NCBI RefSeq assembly: GCF_900111675.1
Contig: NZ_FOHO01000001.1
Location: 124,001-188,000 of the forward strand
DNA from: Paracoccus homiensis
Lineage (GTDB): Bacteria; Pseudomonadota; Alphaproteobacteria; Rhodobacterales; Rhodobacteraceae
Direction: 5' to 3'
Length of the DNA: 64,000 bases
The notes below the pieces were generated by a model. The model was not told where the DNA came from. It did no database searches and saw only the letters and a program-made list of their open reading frames with translations. This document shows positions 62,405-64,000 of the stretch, in pieces. Position numbers and translations under genes: made by a program. Positions within the stretch are counted from its first letter, which is position 1; each line of letters begins with the position of its first letter.

Positions 62405-64000
62405 GTGGCATTTCTGGGCGTTGAACAGTCGCTGACCGGGCGACGCTGGGTCGGGCCGGAGCCGACGCTGGACCGGCTGGCCGAGGGATTGGCGCAGAAA
62501 GCCGCGCTGCCCCTGCCCGTGGCGCGGGTTCTGGCCGAACGCGGCGTCGAAGCCGAGGATGCCGAGGGCTTCCTGTCGCCCAAGCTGCGCGATCTGTTGC
62601 CCGATCCCCTGACGCTGCGCGACATGGAGGCCGCCGCCGAGCGGATCGTGGCCGCCGCCACCCAGGATCAGCGGATCGCGGTCTTTGCCGATTATGATGT
62701 GGATGGGGGCACCTCTGCGGCGCTGTTGCTGGACTGGTTGCGCCAGCAGGGTCGCGATGCGACGCTGTATATCCCCGATCGGATCGATGAGGGATATGGG
62801 CCCAACGTGCCTGCGATGACCGATCTGGCCGCGCGGCACGATCTGATCATCTGCGTCGATTGCGGCACCCTGAGCCACGATGCGCTGGCAGCGGCCAGCG
62901 CCGCCGATGTGATCGTGCTGGATCACCATCTGGGCGGCGAGACACTGCCGCCTGCCCTTGCCGTGGTGAACCCGAATCGTGCGGACGAGGATGGCGCGCT
63001 TGGGCATCTGTGCGCTGCGGGGGTGGTGTTCCTGACACTGGTGCAGGCCGGGCGCGTTCTGCGCCGTCTGGGCAGGCCCGAGCCTGCGCTGATGCCGATG
63101 CTGGATCTGGTCGCATTGGCGACCGTGGCCGATGTCGCGCCGCTGATCGGTGTGAACCGCGCCTTTGTGCGCACGGGGCTGGATGTGATGGCCCGCAGGC
63201 AGCGACCCGGTCTGGTCGCGCTGTCGGATGTTGCCCGACTGGACGGGCCGCCGAATGCGTTTCACCTTGGCTTTCTTCTGGGCCCTCGGATCAATGCAGG
63301 GGGCCGTGTCGGCCGCGCGGATCTGGGTGCGCTGTGCCTGTCGACCCGTGACGCGACCGAAGCCGTTCGGCTGGCGGCCCAGCTGGATGACCTGAACCGC
63401 GACCGCCGCGCGATCGAGGCTGCGGTGCGCGAAGAGGCCCTGGCGCAGGTCGAGGCGCGCGGCGATAGCGCCCTGTCATGGGCCGCGGGCGATGGCTGGC
63501 ACCCCGGCGTGGTCGGCATCGTGGCTGCACGCATCAAGGAAGCCACCGACCTGCCCTCGGTCGTGATCGGGATTGATGGCGGCATCGGCAAGGGCAGTGC
63601 GCGTTCGGTGCCCGGCGTCGATCTGGGCCGTGCGATTCAGCGCCTGGCCCGCGAAGGGCTGCTGCTGAAGGGCGGCGGGCACGAGATGGCGGCAGGCCTG
63701 ACCGTCGAGGCCGACAAGATCGCATCCGCCATGGCGCGTCTGGCCGAACTGATCGCACGGGATCTGGCAAATCGCAGCGGCACCCGCGATCTGCGGCTGT
63801 CGGGCCTGCTGGAGGGCGCGGGGGCCACGACCCAGATGTTCCGTCAGCTTGAGAATGCCGGTCCCTATGGTCAGGCGGCCCCGGCCCCGCGTTTCGCCTT
63901 TGCCGATCAGATCATCGAAAGCGCGGGCACGATGGGCGAAAACCATCTGCGCCTGTCCTTCCGCAGCGCCGGTGGCCCCGCCCTGGAGGCCGTTGCGTGG
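62405..64000 (+). CDS. recJ: Single-stranded-DNA-specific exonuclease RecJ (cut by window end)
   Basis: This open frame of 532 codons runs off the window end; RecJ is usually about 560-580 residues. It is a DHH phosphoesterase that degrades single-stranded DNA 5' to 3' in recombination and repair. Motifs are DYDVDG at 96-101, VDCG at 151-154 and DHH at 173-175, with the DHHA1 domain GGGHEMAAGL near 420-430. The start codon is GTG with AAGAAGAG five bases upstream. It is preceded by repeat copy 3 and glpX. Confidence 0.97.
   Translation, partial: MAFLGVEQSLTGRRWVGPEPTLDRLAEGLAQKAALPLPVARVLAERGVEAEDAEGFLSPKLRDLLPDPLTLRDMEAAAERIVAAATQDQRIAVFADYDVDGGTSAALLLDWLRQQGRDATLYIPDRIDEGYGPNVPAMTDLAARHDLIICVDCGTLSHDALAAASAADVIVLDHHLGGETLPPALAVVNPNRADEDGALGHLCAAGVVFLTLVQAGRVLRRLGRPEPALMPMLDLVALATVADVAPLIGVNRAFVRTGLDVMARRQRPGLVALSDVARLDGPPNAFHLGFLLGPRINAGGRVGRADLGALCLSTRDATEAVRLAAQLDDLNRDRRAIEAAVREEALAQVEARGDSALSWAAGDGWHPGVVGIVAARIKEATDLPSVVIGIDGGIGKGSARSVPGVDLGRAIQRLAREGLLLKGGGHEMAAGLTVEADKIASAMARLAELIARDLANRSGTRDLRLSGLLEGAGATTQMFRQLENAGPYGQAAPAPRFAFADQIIESAGTMGENHLRLSFRSAGGPALEAVAW

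Overview
The window is GC-rich chromosomal DNA from an alphaproteobacterium. The gene content points to the Rhodobacterales, most likely Paracoccus or a close relative. Evidence includes a DUF934 gene next to ferredoxin-NADP reductase, rlmB next to tRNA-Tyr, the yceD-rpmF-plsX-fabH / ihfA-merR-tRNA-Pro neighbourhood, a single bifunctional RelA/SpoT enzyme, a phosphatidylcholine synthase, a double-length dCTP deaminase and a GC-rich intergenic repeat ending in GGGATATTT. The genus is inferred from family knowledge and was not tested by a search.

Layout. 1-1.1 kb: end of a sulfite-reduction/cysteine cluster (DUF934, fpr). 1.2-3.3 kb: CoA-binding protein, YHS protein, rlmB and tRNA-Tyr(GUA). 3.4-8.6 kb: a GT-like protein, an aldo/keto reductase and ileS with a structured leader. 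8.7-14.8 kb: a membrane protein, queF, truncated haemoglobin, TRIC channel, rnhA, GST, ispH and cobQ. 14.8-22.9 kb: secG, pyrG, an MFS transporter, a NYN nuclease, folK, rpoZ, rsh and a DUF2062 protein. 22.9-29.4 kb: the elongasome operon mreB-mreC-mreD-mrdA-rodA, ending in a GhrA-like dehydrogenase. 29.6-31.4 kb: leuA with a leucine leader peptide. 31.6-38.3 kb: UspA, an AGCS symporter, a peptide-type binding protein, pcs, an SseB-like protein, a serine hydrolase and bamE. 38.4-46.1 kb: yceD, rpmF, plsX and fabH, then a dksA-like gene and a TRAP transporter, then ihfA, merR and tRNA-Pro(GGG). 46.1-54.2 kb: dcd, a THUMP methyltransferase, a small gene, scpB, scpA, nagZ, a SPOR protein and argS. 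54.2-64 kb: an antiporter, a DEAD-box helicase with a basic tail, lnt, a J-domain protein, bolA, glpX and the start of recJ.

The content is mostly housekeeping: translation, envelope growth, lipid and isoprenoid synthesis, nucleotides and the stringent response. There is no prophage, insertion sequence, CRISPR array or defence island. All stretches without a gene are shorter than 300 bases; what they hold is listed where something is visible.

The most interesting points are regulatory. leuA and ileS each lie behind a short ORF whose ATG is exactly 7 bases after a predicted -10 box, so both leader peptides may be translated from leaderless mRNA. A TRAP transporter plus a dksA-like gene sits inside what is usually a continuous fabH-ihfA arrangement. 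A two-hairpin intergenic repeat occurs three times, twice just upstream of a start codon. I did not find a clear, wholly new multi-gene system.
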